From Streptomyces sp. CB00455 (GTDB lineage: Bacteria > Actinomycetota > Actinomycetes > Streptomycetales > Streptomycetaceae), in the NCBI RefSeq assembly GCF_001905445.1, contig NZ_LIVQ01000004.1, forward strand, positions 454,175 through 518,174: 64,000 bases of DNA. The letters run 5' to 3'. This document shows positions 1-8,023 of the stretch, in pieces. The position numbers and the translations under genes were made by a program. Under the pieces are notes generated by a model that saw only the letters and a program-made list of their open reading frames with translations, was not told the DNA's origin and did not search any database. Every line of letters starts with the position of its first letter. Positions within the stretch are counted from its first letter, which is position 1.

Positions 1-102
1 GCGAACAACAACAACAATAACAACAACGGCGGAGGGGCTGCGAACAACAACAACAATAACAACAACGGCGGAGGGGCTGCGAACAACAACAACAATAACA
101 AC
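1..102 (+). repeat. 39-bp in-frame tandem repeat encoding poly-Asn/Gly
   Basis: Two full units (1-39, 40-78) and a partial third (79-102) are near identical at the DNA level. Each has four AAC codons, one AAT and three AAC, then GGC GGA GGG GCT GCG. The rare AAT always falls at the fifth Asn, which points to duplication of the DNA unit rather than independent selection of Asn codons. Confidence 0.9.
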
Positions 103-105
103 TGA
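1..105 (+). CDS. 3' end of an Asn-rich repeat protein (partial)
   Basis: The window opens inside an open frame that reads as runs of eight asparagines separated by Gly-Gly-Gly-Ala-Ala and stops at TGA 103-105. The last 34 residues consist only of this repeat. The start and most of the protein lie outside the window, so function cannot be given. A rho-independent-like hairpin follows at once (116-152), which supports a real 3' end. The composition matches the Asn-rich secreted protein encoded convergently at 453-1094, so the two are probably related cell-surface or extracellular low-complexity proteins. This last point is inference. Confidence 0.6.
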   Translation, partial: ANNNNNNNNGGGAANNNNNNNNGGGAANNNNNNN

Positions 106-115
106 TGTTCCCATT

Positions 116-152
116 CCGGCGGCCGGTGGTTTCGAAGTCACCTGGCCGCCGG
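116..152 (+). terminator. hairpin terminator after the Asn-rich partial gene
   Basis: The arms 116-124 (CCGGCGGCC) and 144-152 (GGCCGCCGG) are perfectly complementary around a loop of about 19 bases, 11 bases after the stop codon. There is no strong U tract, as is common in Streptomyces terminators. Confidence 0.6.
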
Positions 153-452
153 ATTGTCGTGTCGCGCGTCTTGGGGTGGCGGAGGCCGCCTGACGCTCAG
201 TGCCCGTCATCGTCGGCGTCCAGCGCCAGATCGCCTTGCATCTGAAGGGTCGTGCGGGAGCTCATACAGGCGCGTGTAATCCTGTGGCCGAATCAACCGG
301 GTGGTGGTCGATCGGTGGTACCGAGCGCCAGGTATGGAGCTATGGATTTCGATTGCTGTGATCGTTCACGGCATGCCGCCGACCTGGAATTGACCGACGC
401 CTGGTGCGGCCCGCAGTGCACTGCGCCTCATTTCCCGGGCGCACCGGTCAAT

Positions 453-1094
453 TCAATGCTGGTCACAGTCGATGTTCAGGTGTTCAATGACGGCGATGTC
501 CTGCGCAAGGCGCGTCATCGGGTAGCAGGATTGCATGGCTGCACCGTCCTGGAGGCGAGCCGTTTTGCGCATCTGGTTGCCCTTGTCGATGCCGCTGCCG
601 CTGCCGATGTTGTTATTGTTGTTGTTATTGTTGTTCACCCCGCCCCCGAGGTTGTTATTGTTATTGTTGTTGTTTACGCCCCCGTTGTTGTTGTTGTTGT
701 TGTTCGTCCCCCCGCCGGTGTTGTTGTTGGTGTTGGTGTTCTGCGGGCCGGTGTAAGTGTTGCCGTTGCCGACCTGCACCGGGTGCGAGACCTGCATGAG
801 GGCTGTGCTGCGCGAGTAGAGCCCAGCAACGTCCTGCTGCAGGCCCCCCGCCCCGTTATTGTTGTTGTTGTTGTTCGTGCCCCCTCCGGTGTTGTTGTTG
901 GTGTTGGTGTTCTGCGGGCCGGTGTAGGTGTTGTCATTGCCGACCTGCACCGGATATGAGACCCGAAGAAGCGTCGTGTTGCCGAGGAACGAAAGGAATT
1001 CTCCGTTCTCCTGAGCCTGGGCGCCGCCGGCGCTGAACAGAACCGCCGCCGTGGCTGCGGTGCTGATCGCGACGAACCGCTTGGTGAGGTGCAT
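453..1094 (-). CDS. secreted Asn-rich repeat protein, unknown function
   Basis: This 213-residue protein begins with a clear Sec signal peptide: Lys-Arg, a hydrophobic stretch, then a GGAQAQ cleavage region near residue 27. GAAAGG lies 8 bases before the ATG. The body has two copies of a module that starts PVQVGN.NTYTGPQNTNT and runs into NNN-TGGGT-NNNNNNN. Two further poly-Asn/Gly-Gly-Val blocks follow. The C-terminal 50 residues are not repetitive and contain two cysteines. No enzyme motif is visible. The protein is likely exported and intrinsically disordered, possibly surface or matrix material. Its gene faces the Asn-rich gene at the window edge, so the two may be paralogues. Function is unknown. 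Confidence 0.7.
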   Translation of the reverse strand: MHLTKRFVAISTAATAAVLFSAGGAQAQENGEFLSFLGNTTLLRVSYPVQVGNDNTYTGPQNTNTNNNTGGGTNNNNNNNGAGGLQQDVAGLYSRSTALMQVSHPVQVGNGNTYTGPQNTNTNNNTGGGTNNNNNNNGGVNNNNNNNNLGGGVNNNNNNNNNIGSGSGIDKGNQMRKTARLQDGAAMQSCYPMTRLAQDIAVIEHLNIDCDQH

Positions 1095-2135
1095 TCGACT
1101 GACCTTTCGTCGTCCTTGCAGTCCGGATCCTGACTTTCAGTCGATAGGATGACGACAACGGGGGTTGACCTATCACCAGGCGCGCTGAAGGGCCCGACTT
1201 TTCCCCCATACAGCCCCAGGGCCTCGTCAAATCTCAAATCATCGGCTACGGAACAGTGCCTGACGCGACCTGATGATGGAAATCTCCCAGGAGCTCTCAC
1301 CGCCCCGTGTCTGTGTCCTGGCGTGGCACCGCGTCGGCCGGTCTGGCCCGGCACCCAATTGCGACTGCCTGCTGCCGGGCGCGGTCTCCGTCTGCTCGGA
1401 CCATTTCGACGATCGCGGGTGTCGTCGGCGGCCTCGTTGTCGCCGCAGAACGCTGAAGTAACGATGCGGCCGAGCCGGGGCGATCAGGGCGTGGATGGCG
1501 TCGTGACCTGTCGTGCTGATGCGGGTCCGTCTGGAACGCGCATCCCTTAGGACGGACGACTGCGATCCTCACCAACTTACGCGGAACACTGGTCGTTGTC
1601 CGGGCCATACCTGCCGATGGTCAGCGCCGTCTCTATCTCGGGCGATTGCGGGACCAGCTCGAAGGGGGGATCTGACGTTCTCGACCACGTCTGCCTGTGC
1701 GTTGAGGGAGGGCTACAGGCGCTTCGTCGAACGTCACGGTGAACAGCTCTTCTTGATCGCCACCGGCCCTGGTCTCGGGCCGCGTTGGACGGTGCAGACG
1801 CGCGTTTCGAAGAGTCACAAGCCCGGTCAGGAGACCGCCTGTCAGCGCCCCTGGAATCGCGCCTTTGCATCGACCGCCGCCACCATGGTCCAGGACACGC
1901 GCAAGGGTCTGCTGTGAAACCGCTGCGGCCGAAGGCGTACCGACGCGTTCTTCGAGCCATGCGCCAAGTGCGGCCAGCTAATGCGCCGGTACGGGCGGGA
2001 CGCCGCCATGTTCTGCCGTGCGTGCCGCGCTGTCCTCAACGGCGCTAGCTCCGAAGCCGCAGCGGAGGGCAACTGCGACCACGGAACGACGAAGGACCCG
2101 ACCGGGACGCAGTCGGGTAATTCGTTTGGCGGGTG
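1095..2135. other. long stretch without an intact gene; traces of decayed coding sequence
   Basis: No open frame here has convincing start, codon use and length together. Coding-like fragments can be seen on the + strand. Around 1570-1672 one frame reads LRGTLVVVRAIPADG and stops at 1671. In another frame, after a TGA at 1915-1917, 1921-2046 reads as a zinc ribbon with CAKC and CRAC pairs 16 residues apart. Different frames and an internal stop suggest one or more eroded genes next to the tRNA-Ser scar. The identity of the parent genes cannot be recognised. Confidence 0.35.
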
Positions 2136-2189
2136 CGGGGGATACGAGATTCGAACTCGTGAGGGGTTGCCCCCACCACGCTTTCCAAA
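2136..2189 (-). other. 3' fragment of a tRNA-Ser gene (attachment-site scar)
   Basis: Read on the minus strand, this gives an anticodon loop TTGGAAA (anticodon GGA, serine), a serine-type long variable arm (GGGGGCAACCCCUC), a T arm with GTTCGAATC, and the 3' acceptor strand ending CCCCCG. The 5' half (acceptor, D arm and 5' anticodon stem) is missing: the bases before the loop do not pair with GCGTG. A tRNA piece from the anticodon loop to the 3' end is the usual duplicated core left by tyrosine-integrase insertion into tRNA genes. It is not a functional tRNA. Confidence 0.75.
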
Positions 2190-2488
2190 TGTTCTTACGG
2201 GGGTCCTGGGGCGTGCGGAGGTGCTCTGACCTGCGGCGGAGCCGCTGGTTGACGGTCCCCTGGACGGTCCCGGACGTAGGGGAATGAGACCAGAACTGAG
2301 AGCTTGGAGCGAGGTCTTCTGCCAGGCTGGCGGCCCGGTTCTGTAGCTGGTCACGGGCTACGGTGCCCAGATCGACGGTATTCGGTTCGAGCGGGGCTTC
2401 TTACTGACAGTGAGGTATTTGTGAACCTCGCCAGGGCATAGGGACTTGTGATGGGGCTGAGCCCCACGATGCCCCGGAGGGGGAGAAC

Positions 2489-2722
2489 GTGTCGAAAGCC
2501 GAGTTAGGGGCTCTCATCTTCACTGCTTGGACAGTGTCGATATGGGCCCTGACCATGACGGCGACGTCGCAGCGCCGAGGTAACAGAACGCTCTTGGAAC
2601 GGATCTGCTGGGCTCGCGCGCGGGCACACGCAAGACGGCGCCGCGCACCTGGTTCGCCGCGTCCGCGACAGCTCCTTTGCGACGCGTCCAGACCGTCCGA
2701 CACTGGACTACTTGCAGCGTGA
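2489..2722 (+). CDS. small protein with one N-terminal membrane segment, possibly the shifted 5' part of the next gene
   Basis: A GTG start follows a purine-rich GAGGGGGAGAAC Shine-Dalgarno region. The first 25 residues look genuine: a hydrophobic segment (LGALIFTAWTVSIWAL) followed by a basic region. After about residue 50 the composition turns to Arg/Pro/Ala, as expected when reading out of frame. The downstream protein at 2712 has coding-like sequence in its own frame well before its TTG start (residues such as RDSSFATRPDRPTLDYLQRED). A single frameshift around 2620-2660 could therefore join the two into one protein of about 340 residues. Codon 6 is the rare TTA. Function is unknown. Confidence 0.4.
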   Translation: MSKAELGALIFTAWTVSIWALTMTATSQRRGNRTLLERICWARARAHARRRRAPGSPRPRQLLCDASRPSDTGLLAA

Positions 2723-3536
2723 AGATGTCCTGTACCAGGTGTCCCGCAGGGCACTCGCCCTCAAGATGATCGTCCCCGTCGCCATGTCCGTCTCAGCGGG
2801 GGGTGCCCTTGCAGCAACCATCCAGCGCACAAGCGGGCACGTATGGCGCGACGCCATCGCCATGGGGGCCACGGTGACGCCCATGTTGATCACTGCTGTG
2901 ATCGCCTCGCTTGTCACAAACCAAGGCATGCAACGGTGGACAACCGAGGCCGTGACGGTCACGGTGCGTAGGGCCTATGGGGCACTCCTCCAGCCACTGG
3001 AGCTGACGGGTAAGGAGCCTCCGACGGCATCGCCCTTCAACTCCCCACACGTTGCGGCAGTCCGAGCGCTGGAAGACTTCGCCATCGCGCTGGAGAGGTA
3101 TGCCGTGCAACGTGCGCTTCCGGATGGCCGCAACCCCATGCCCCAGGTCGTCGCCCGGTTCTCAGCGGCTGCCGCCCTCGTGCGTGAGCTTCGGGACGGG
3201 GTTGAACTTGATCGCATCGACGGCGCGAAGCGCGCTCTGCTCGAAATGGAGCGAATCCTGAAAGTGCTCGCCAGCGGCCAGTTGCAAGATCTTGCACCTG
3301 GGGACGTATCCGCCGAGGGGCTATTGCACAGTCACCGGGAGCGCAGAGCGTGGCGGCAGCAGGTACTGAGAGGATCTGCGTTCACCCTCTGTCTCGCTGG
3401 CATCGTCTTTGCCTTGGCTTCGTCAGCTGTCGGCGTCGCCCTGGCGACGGCTGCCGCTGCGGGGGTAGTGGCTACTTGGGACAAGATCCTTCGTCTCTCC
3501 ACCAACTCGGATACGAATAGGTCAGCGAGCACCTGA
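2712..3536 (+). CDS. hypothetical membrane protein
   Basis: This 274-residue protein is read from a TTG that overlaps the previous frame by 11 bases. It has two hydrophobic segments near residues 18-35 and 46-66, a soluble helical middle of about 130 residues rich in Ala, Leu and Arg, and one or two membrane segments near residues 220-255. The ends are charged or polar. I recognise no family. The true start is uncertain, because the same frame remains coding-like upstream to about 2640, so the gene may be the main part of a frameshifted longer gene. It lies in the accessory zone between the tRNA-Ser scar and tRNA-Pro. Confidence 0.5.
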   Translation: MQREDVLYQVSRRALALKMIVPVAMSVSAGGALAATIQRTSGHVWRDAIAMGATVTPMLITAVIASLVTNQGMQRWTTEAVTVTVRRAYGALLQPLELTGKEPPTASPFNSPHVAAVRALEDFAIALERYAVQRALPDGRNPMPQVVARFSAAAALVRELRDGVELDRIDGAKRALLEMERILKVLASGQLQDLAPGDVSAEGLLHSHRERRAWRQQVLRGSAFTLCLAGIVFALASSAVGVALATAAAAGVVATWDKILRLSTNSDTNRSAST

Positions 3537-3759
3537 CCGCTGGTGGTCGACTCGGATCGGGGGAGTCAGCCCGAGCGCCCAGTGCCCACCTTGAAGCCCT
3601 CGGCCTGGACTGGGTCCACCGGGGCGCTGCGGATCGTGGGGTGCCACTCACCAGTGGTGAGTGTGGCGACACCGGGCTGGGAGCTAGCAGTCTTTGATGT
3701 CGTCGGCGCCGCCCGCCTCGCTCGACGAGCGGGTCTGGTGCGGGTTGGCTTGGCCGGCT

Positions 3760-4115
3760 TCAGTCGTTCGCGCCGAGGGATTCGAGGTGGCCCGCGAAGC
3801 TGCCGGTCAGGCTGGCCAGCACGGCTTTGCCCTTGCCTGCAGTGGCGAAGGACGGAAAGCCGATCACGCCGGATGCGGTGTACGCCCCCATGCCCTGGAC
3901 CAGGAGGAAGGGGCGGGGGCCGCCGCCATGGTCGGCATTGGCGTTTCCGTCGCGCACAAGCTCTGGGGCAGCGTGCAGGAGGATGGAGGTCTCGATCTCG
4001 CCTGCGTGCATGTCGGCACGGCGGTCGGAGATCAGATCGGCGTGATCGCGTGCTCGGTCCCAGTCGGCGCTGAGCGGGAGGAGGGAGACGACGGGGCCGT
4101 CGACGTTGGCTTCCT
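3760..4115 (-). pseudogene. C-terminal fragment of a creatininase-family amidohydrolase
   Basis: The minus-strand frame from about 4115 down to 3760 encodes the C-terminal part of a creatininase/MftE-type protein. It has the conserved MHAGEIETS (the Glu is a metal or catalytic-site residue in the family), then SGVIGFPSFAT and the terminal GKGKAVL helix. The N-terminal half, including the family's metal-binding histidines and the NGHGGN loop, is absent. Upstream the frame degenerates where it meets the 3' end of the neighbouring broken gene. A functional metal-dependent amidohydrolase is therefore not possible from this locus. It is a remnant joined to unrelated sequence near 4110-4120, probably by deletion or recombination. 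Confidence 0.7.
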
Positions 4116-5084
4116 GCTCAGCATGGCCCGCTCCTGCTCCTGCGCACGGGCCTTCAGCACCTTGAAGACCGTATCGATCTGGTCTTTCAACTGGCTCCCG
4201 TCGGCGTCGGCCCACTCCCTTTTGATGCCCAGGCGCAACTCAAGCTCTCCGGAAGGCTCGGACCGGTGCGCCGGCGTCACCCGCTGCCAGTCGTACGTGC
4301 GCCGACCCGGCTGCGTGGGCACGTACCGGACCTGCCTCTGCCGCTCACGGAAGCTGATCTCGCACGTGATGCCATGGACGGTGAGCAACGGCCTTGGCTG
4401 CTTGCACTTCCTGGAGACCGTGATCTCACCATGGAGGGCGAAGGCGCGCTCGGCGAGCAGCCGGAGTAGAGACAGAACCCGGGGGAGTACCTCCTCCGAG
4501 ACTTCGAAGGCGCTGTGGTCCTTCTCGACTGCCGCGATCACATCGTCGACGTCGGTCAGAGTCCTCCTGCGTGCGAGCCTGATGCGGTTCCACTCGGTGT
4601 CGTCCTCGCCGTTCGCCCGGAGCTGATGTCTCCCTTGGCCCGCCCGGTGTACTTCAGGTGGTATCCGGCCGGGGGACACTGCCTTGCGGCATCGAAGGCC
4701 CGCCGGTACCGGGCCCGCTCCGCCTCACCCGGATCCGGGGTGCGCAGGAAACGCACAGCCTGCTGCACTTCCGCGATCAAGACCACCCCGATATCCGCGG
4801 GGGAGGGCTGTGGAACCTTGGGCGCACGCTGAACACGAGTTTTTGGTTCGGCTGGGTTCTTGGGCTCGGGAGGCATGGCCGTGCTGGAGGTAGAAGCGTC
4901 CGGCATCGGAGATCTCCGCCTGCCACCGTCCGCCCTCCTTCGGCATGGTGATGAGGCCCCGTTCCTTCAGGGCACGCGCAGTAAGGGCGAGCCCCGGGGA
5001 ATCTGACGTGACCGGGTCGCTTCCCTCCCCGATGCCTGTGAGGAGGGCGAGTCGGCAATCGTTGAGCGGTGTCCAACGGTGCAT
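4110..5084 (-). pseudogene. frameshifted Streptomyces-type hypothetical protein gene
   Basis: Three consecutive minus-strand segments read as one protein of about 320 residues, but in alternating frames. 5084 to about 4880 gives WTPLNDCRLALLTGIGEG and DAGRFYLQHGH. About 4880 to 4640 shifts frame and gives ADIGVVLIAEVQQAVRFL and GYHLKYTGRAKGDI. About 4640 to 4110 returns to the first frame and gives the RRTYDWQRV and SGELELRLG region. The layout (winged-helix-like start, then a tail ending in a helical KARAQEQ segment) matches a family I remember as common in Streptomyces accessory regions, with no known function. The two shifts compensate each other, but the sequence between them contains stops. 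Sequencing error is possible. Otherwise the gene is dead. Confidence 0.65.
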
Positions 5085-5177
5085 GTGATCGTCGTAGCGT
5101 CAGCGATCTGGTGGGCACAAGCTGTGCGGTCGGCTTTCCGGGGCTGGTTCCCGGCCGGCTTCTACGGCAGTTCGGGG

Positions 5178-6578
5178 TCAGTCGCCGGGGAGGGCCTTCA
5201 GGGCGTCCACGGACAGGCGCGCAGTCGGATCCGCTGCCCCTCCATCGAAACGGACGCCCTCGGTCGCCAGGACGTCGGCGGGTGAGTCTGTGCGGGTGGG
5301 GTCGGTCCACCGGAAGCCGGGGCTGATGCGGCCCGCTGCGTTGAGGACCCGCCAGGCATTAGGGCACTGGCCGCAGGTTGCCAAGTGGGTGCCGACCGGG
5401 ACGGAGTGGCTGCTGATCACGGCCGCCACGTCCCCGTAGGTCGTCCACCGTCCGGCGGGGACGGCGTTCAGGAGGGTGTGCAGGCCTGTCCAGTCCTTGC
5501 TGGTGCCGTTGAGCTGCTTGGCCAGGCTCGCGAGGTGGGTGCCGGCCAATGCTCCCCACTCGTCGGGGTCGACTGCGTCCGGGACGTGGGCGGTGTCGAT
5601 GTCCCACCAGGTGGTTCCCTGTATGCCGTCGGCCTTGCGGCCGGTCACGCTGGTGAAGATGTGGTTGGCCAGTCCGGTCGGGGTGTACGGCTTGCCGTCG
5701 CTCTTCCACGTCAGCGGCTTGGCGGTGTTGTTGTTCCACGTGACACTTGCTCGGCTGCGGTCCTCACCGACCCAGGCCAGGATGTCCTCGCGGATGCCTT
5801 CGGTCACTCCGTGCCTCGGCGTCAGCCGGAGCAGGGCCCCATCCGGGATCAGCCCGGCGTCGCCTATGACGTGCACGGCGTTCTGGGCCCGCGAACGTTC
5901 CTCCAGCTTCTGGGCCGCGGCCTTGGCCTCGATCCTGGCCGGAGCGAGAGTGAACTCCTCCACCTCCGGGGTGGGGTAGACCTTGGTGAAGCCGGCGACG
6001 AGCTGGTCCTTCACCTTCCACAGGCCCACCTGGATGAGGTCGATGTCGAGGTTCATCTCCGACAGCCACACCACGGTGTGGGTGACCTGCTTGGGGAAGT
6101 CGGCAGCAATGATCACCTGCCTGGGGCGCTGGAGCAGTTCAGGGCTCCAGTCCCCGTCCACGTGGTCCAGGAGACGCTGACGGCACGTGTCGAGTTCGAG
6201 GATCTCGCCCCGACTCTTGCGGAACTCGCGGTGTGCCTGGGCCAGCGTGTCGAGGTCGAACCGGGACACCAGGGCGGCGTAGGTGATCGCCTGGAGGTGG
6301 ACGTCCCGGTCGGCGGTACCCCGCTTCAGCTCGACCACCACGAGGCGCCCTGTGGCATCCAGGCCCAGGACGTCCAAGCGGTCGCGTGCCGGCACCCCGT
6401 CCGTGTCGGCCCACCGATCGAACTCGGAGGTGATCACGAGCACCGATTCGCCGAGGATCTGAGGGTGCGCTGTCACCCACTCCTGGAGGTGCTGCCGTTC
6501 GAGGAGGCCTTCCGCGGCCAGCGTGGTCGGTGAGACCGGCGCGGCCGAGCCCCCGTCGACGGTGAAGAGATGATCCAC
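5178..6578 (-). CDS. fusion of a NucS-like (PD-D/ExK) nuclease domain and an alkyltransferase-like DNA-binding domain
   Basis: A 466-residue protein from GTG at 6578, with AGGGGGA 6 bases upstream. Residues about 20-210 resemble the NucS/DUF91-type restriction-endonuclease fold: RLDVLGLDATGRLVVVELKRG has the Asp and the Glu-x-Lys of a PD-(D/E)xK core. A middle region (about 250-330) with KPYTPTGLANHI precedes a region rich in Trp. Residues about 370-455 match the DNA-binding domain of O6-alkylguanine alkyltransferases (VPAGRWTTYGDVAAVI and NAWRVLNAAGRISPGFRW). The usual PCHR active-site motif is replaced by TCGQCPNAWRVL, so this resembles alkyltransferase-like proteins that bind but do not repair damaged bases. 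The inferred role is nuclease attack on alkylated or foreign DNA (repair or defence). The gene stands alone in the accessory zone. Confidence 0.75.
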   Translation of the reverse strand: MDHLFTVDGGSAAPVSPTTLAAEGLLERQHLQEWVTAHPQILGESVLVITSEFDRWADTDGVPARDRLDVLGLDATGRLVVVELKRGTADRDVHLQAITYAALVSRFDLDTLAQAHREFRKSRGEILELDTCRQRLLDHVDGDWSPELLQRPRQVIIAADFPKQVTHTVVWLSEMNLDIDLIQVGLWKVKDQLVAGFTKVYPTPEVEEFTLAPARIEAKAAAQKLEERSRAQNAVHVIGDAGLIPDGALLRLTPRHGVTEGIREDILAWVGEDRSRASVTWNNNTAKPLTWKSDGKPYTPTGLANHIFTSVTGRKADGIQGTTWWDIDTAHVPDAVDPDEWGALAGTHLASLAKQLNGTSKDWTGLHTLLNAVPAGRWTTYGDVAAVISSHSVPVGTHLATCGQCPNAWRVLNAAGRISPGFRWTDPTRTDSPADVLATEGVRFDGGAADPTARLSVDALKALPGD

Positions 6579-6759
6579 GCTGTCCCCCTGCCCCGATGCG
6601 TCAGCCAGGCGCTCTCGCGTCGGACCGCCCCGAGCCTACGTGCGGGTCGCTCCCGGGGCAGTTCGTTGCGGTAGATCGCGGAAGGGTTCGGGAGACATCT
6701 GGGAGCCGGATTCCGAAGTCGGCTCCCCGATGGCTCCCCAGACAGGGGCAAACGCCAAA

Positions 6760-6794
6760 CAGGGGCCTGATCCGCGATGCGGATCAGGCCCCTG
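6760..6794 (-). terminator. perfect 16-bp hairpin downstream of tRNA-Pro
   Basis: Arms 6760-6775 and 6779-6794 are perfect complements around a 3-base loop (GAT). The hairpin lies 17 bases beyond the 3' end of the leftward tRNA-Pro and is placed to terminate it. Confidence 0.75.
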
Positions 6795-6810
6795 AACTGG
6801 TCTTACGAAG

Positions 6811-6884
6811 TCGGGGTGGCGGGATTTGAACCCACGACCTCTTCGTCCCGAACGAAGCGCGCTGCCAAGCTGCGCTACACCCCG
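6811..6884 (-). tRNA. tRNA-Pro (CGG)
   Basis: On the minus strand the 74 bases fold as a standard tRNA. The acceptor strands are CGGGGTG and CACCCCG with discriminator A, the D arm holds AGCGCAGCTTGGCAGCGC, the anticodon loop is TTCGGGA with anticodon CGG, and the T loop is GTTCAAATC. CCA is not encoded. It sits at the border between the accessory left end and the conserved block, a common integration target position. Confidence 0.97.
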
Positions 6885-7016
6885 ATCGCCGCCTTTGCAG
6901 CGCTTGCTGCCCTGGCGACATCGATTACTTTAGCGGACCCGTGGCCGGAGACGAAATCCGGTTTGGCCGGGGCTGGGCCGCGGGTGGCCGGGACCGGGCG
7001 GGCAGGCCCGGCGGGA

Positions 7017-7955
7017 CTACGCCCGTGGCGTCAGTGTCAGGAGGGTCGCCTCCGGTGGGCAGGCGAAGCGGACCGGGGTGTACCGGTTGGTACCGCAGCC
7101 CGCCGAGACGTGCAGGTACGCGCGCCGGCCGCCGGTCTCGTGCGTGGAGAGGCCCTTCACCCGCTTCGTGTCCAGGTCGCAGTTGGTGACGAGCGCCCCG
7201 TAGAAGGGGATGCACAGCTGGCCGCCGTGCGTGTGCCCCGCCAGGATCAGCGGGTAGCCGTCGGCCGTGAAGGCTTCCAGCGTGCGCAGGTACGGCGCGT
7301 GCACCACGGCCATCGAGAAGTCGGCGTCCGCCTCCGGGCCGCCCGCGACCCGCTCGTAGCGGTCCCGCTTGATGTGGGGGTCGTCCAGGCCGGTGAAAGC
7401 CAGCTCCAGGCCGTCCAGCTTGAGCCGCCCCCGGGTGTTGGTCAGGTTGACCCAGCCGGCCGCGTCGAAGGCGTCCCGCATCTCCTCCCAGGGGTTGTGG
7501 ACGGCGCCGACGACCGGCTTGTTGCCGTTCAGTCCGTGCCGGCCCTGGGTCTTCTCGATCAGGTAGCGCCCCGGATTGCGCAGCCGCGGCCCGTAGTAGT
7601 CGTTCGATCCGAAGACGTAAACGCCGGGGAAGGACATCAGCGGGCCCAGGGCGTCGAGCACCTCCGGGACACCCCCCGTGTCGGAGAGGTTGTCGCCGGT
7701 GTTCACGACGAAGTCGGGGCGCAGCCCGGCGAGGGACTGCAACCAGGCGCGCTTCTTGCGCTGCCCGCCGACCATGTGGATGTCCGAGACCTGGAGCACG
7801 CGCAGCGGGCGCATCCCCCGGGGCAGGACGGGCACCGTGACCCGGCGCAGGCGGAAGGACCGCGCCTCGAAACCGGCGGCATAGGCAACACCCGCGGCCC
7901 CCACCGCCGCGATGCCGGCGGCTGCCTTCAGGGGTACTCCGTAACGCGCACGCAT
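7017..7955 (-). CDS. metallophosphoesterase, membrane-anchored
   Basis: A 312-residue protein of the calcineurin-like phosphoesterase superfamily. After a short hydrophobic N-terminal segment (AAAGIAAVGAAGVAYAAG), which is a likely membrane anchor or signal, the metal-binding blocks appear in order: LQVSDIHMVG (DxH), VNTGDNLSD (GDxxD-like), FGSNDYYG (GNHD-like with Ser-Asn-Asp), AVVHAPY, and LAGHTHGGQ (GHTH). This order is typical of YkuE-type enzymes that hydrolyse phosphoesters such as lipid headgroups at the membrane. The substrate is not deducible. An upstream start 24 bases earlier is possible, but ATG 7955 begins MRARYGVPLK, the form expected for the family. The gene is divergent from the GatB/YqeY gene with a 68-base gap. 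Confidence 0.88.
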   Translation of the reverse strand: MRARYGVPLKAAAGIAAVGAAGVAYAAGFEARSFRLRRVTVPVLPRGMRPLRVLQVSDIHMVGGQRKKRAWLQSLAGLRPDFVVNTGDNLSDTGGVPEVLDALGPLMSFPGVYVFGSNDYYGPRLRNPGRYLIEKTQGRHGLNGNKPVVGAVHNPWEEMRDAFDAAGWVNLTNTRGRLKLDGLELAFTGLDDPHIKRDRYERVAGGPEADADFSMAVVHAPYLRTLEAFTADGYPLILAGHTHGGQLCIPFYGALVTNCDLDTKRVKGLSTHETGGRRAYLHVSAGCGTNRYTPVRFACPPEATLLTLTPRA

Positions 7956-8023
7956 GGCCCCATCGTCGCAGACCCGCAAAACCGGCGGGCGCCGCCGCCC
8001 CCGTACCTGGCAGACTCATGGGC

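Noticed and set aside
252-959. A + strand open frame with Val/Leu-rich runs
   Set aside because: It is the antisense image of the poly-Asn codons of the secreted repeat protein. The runs of Val and Leu have no membrane-protein pattern.
2136-2220. A complete tRNA-Ser gene
   Set aside because: The 5' acceptor, D arm and 5' anticodon stem are absent, and bases beside the loop do not pair.
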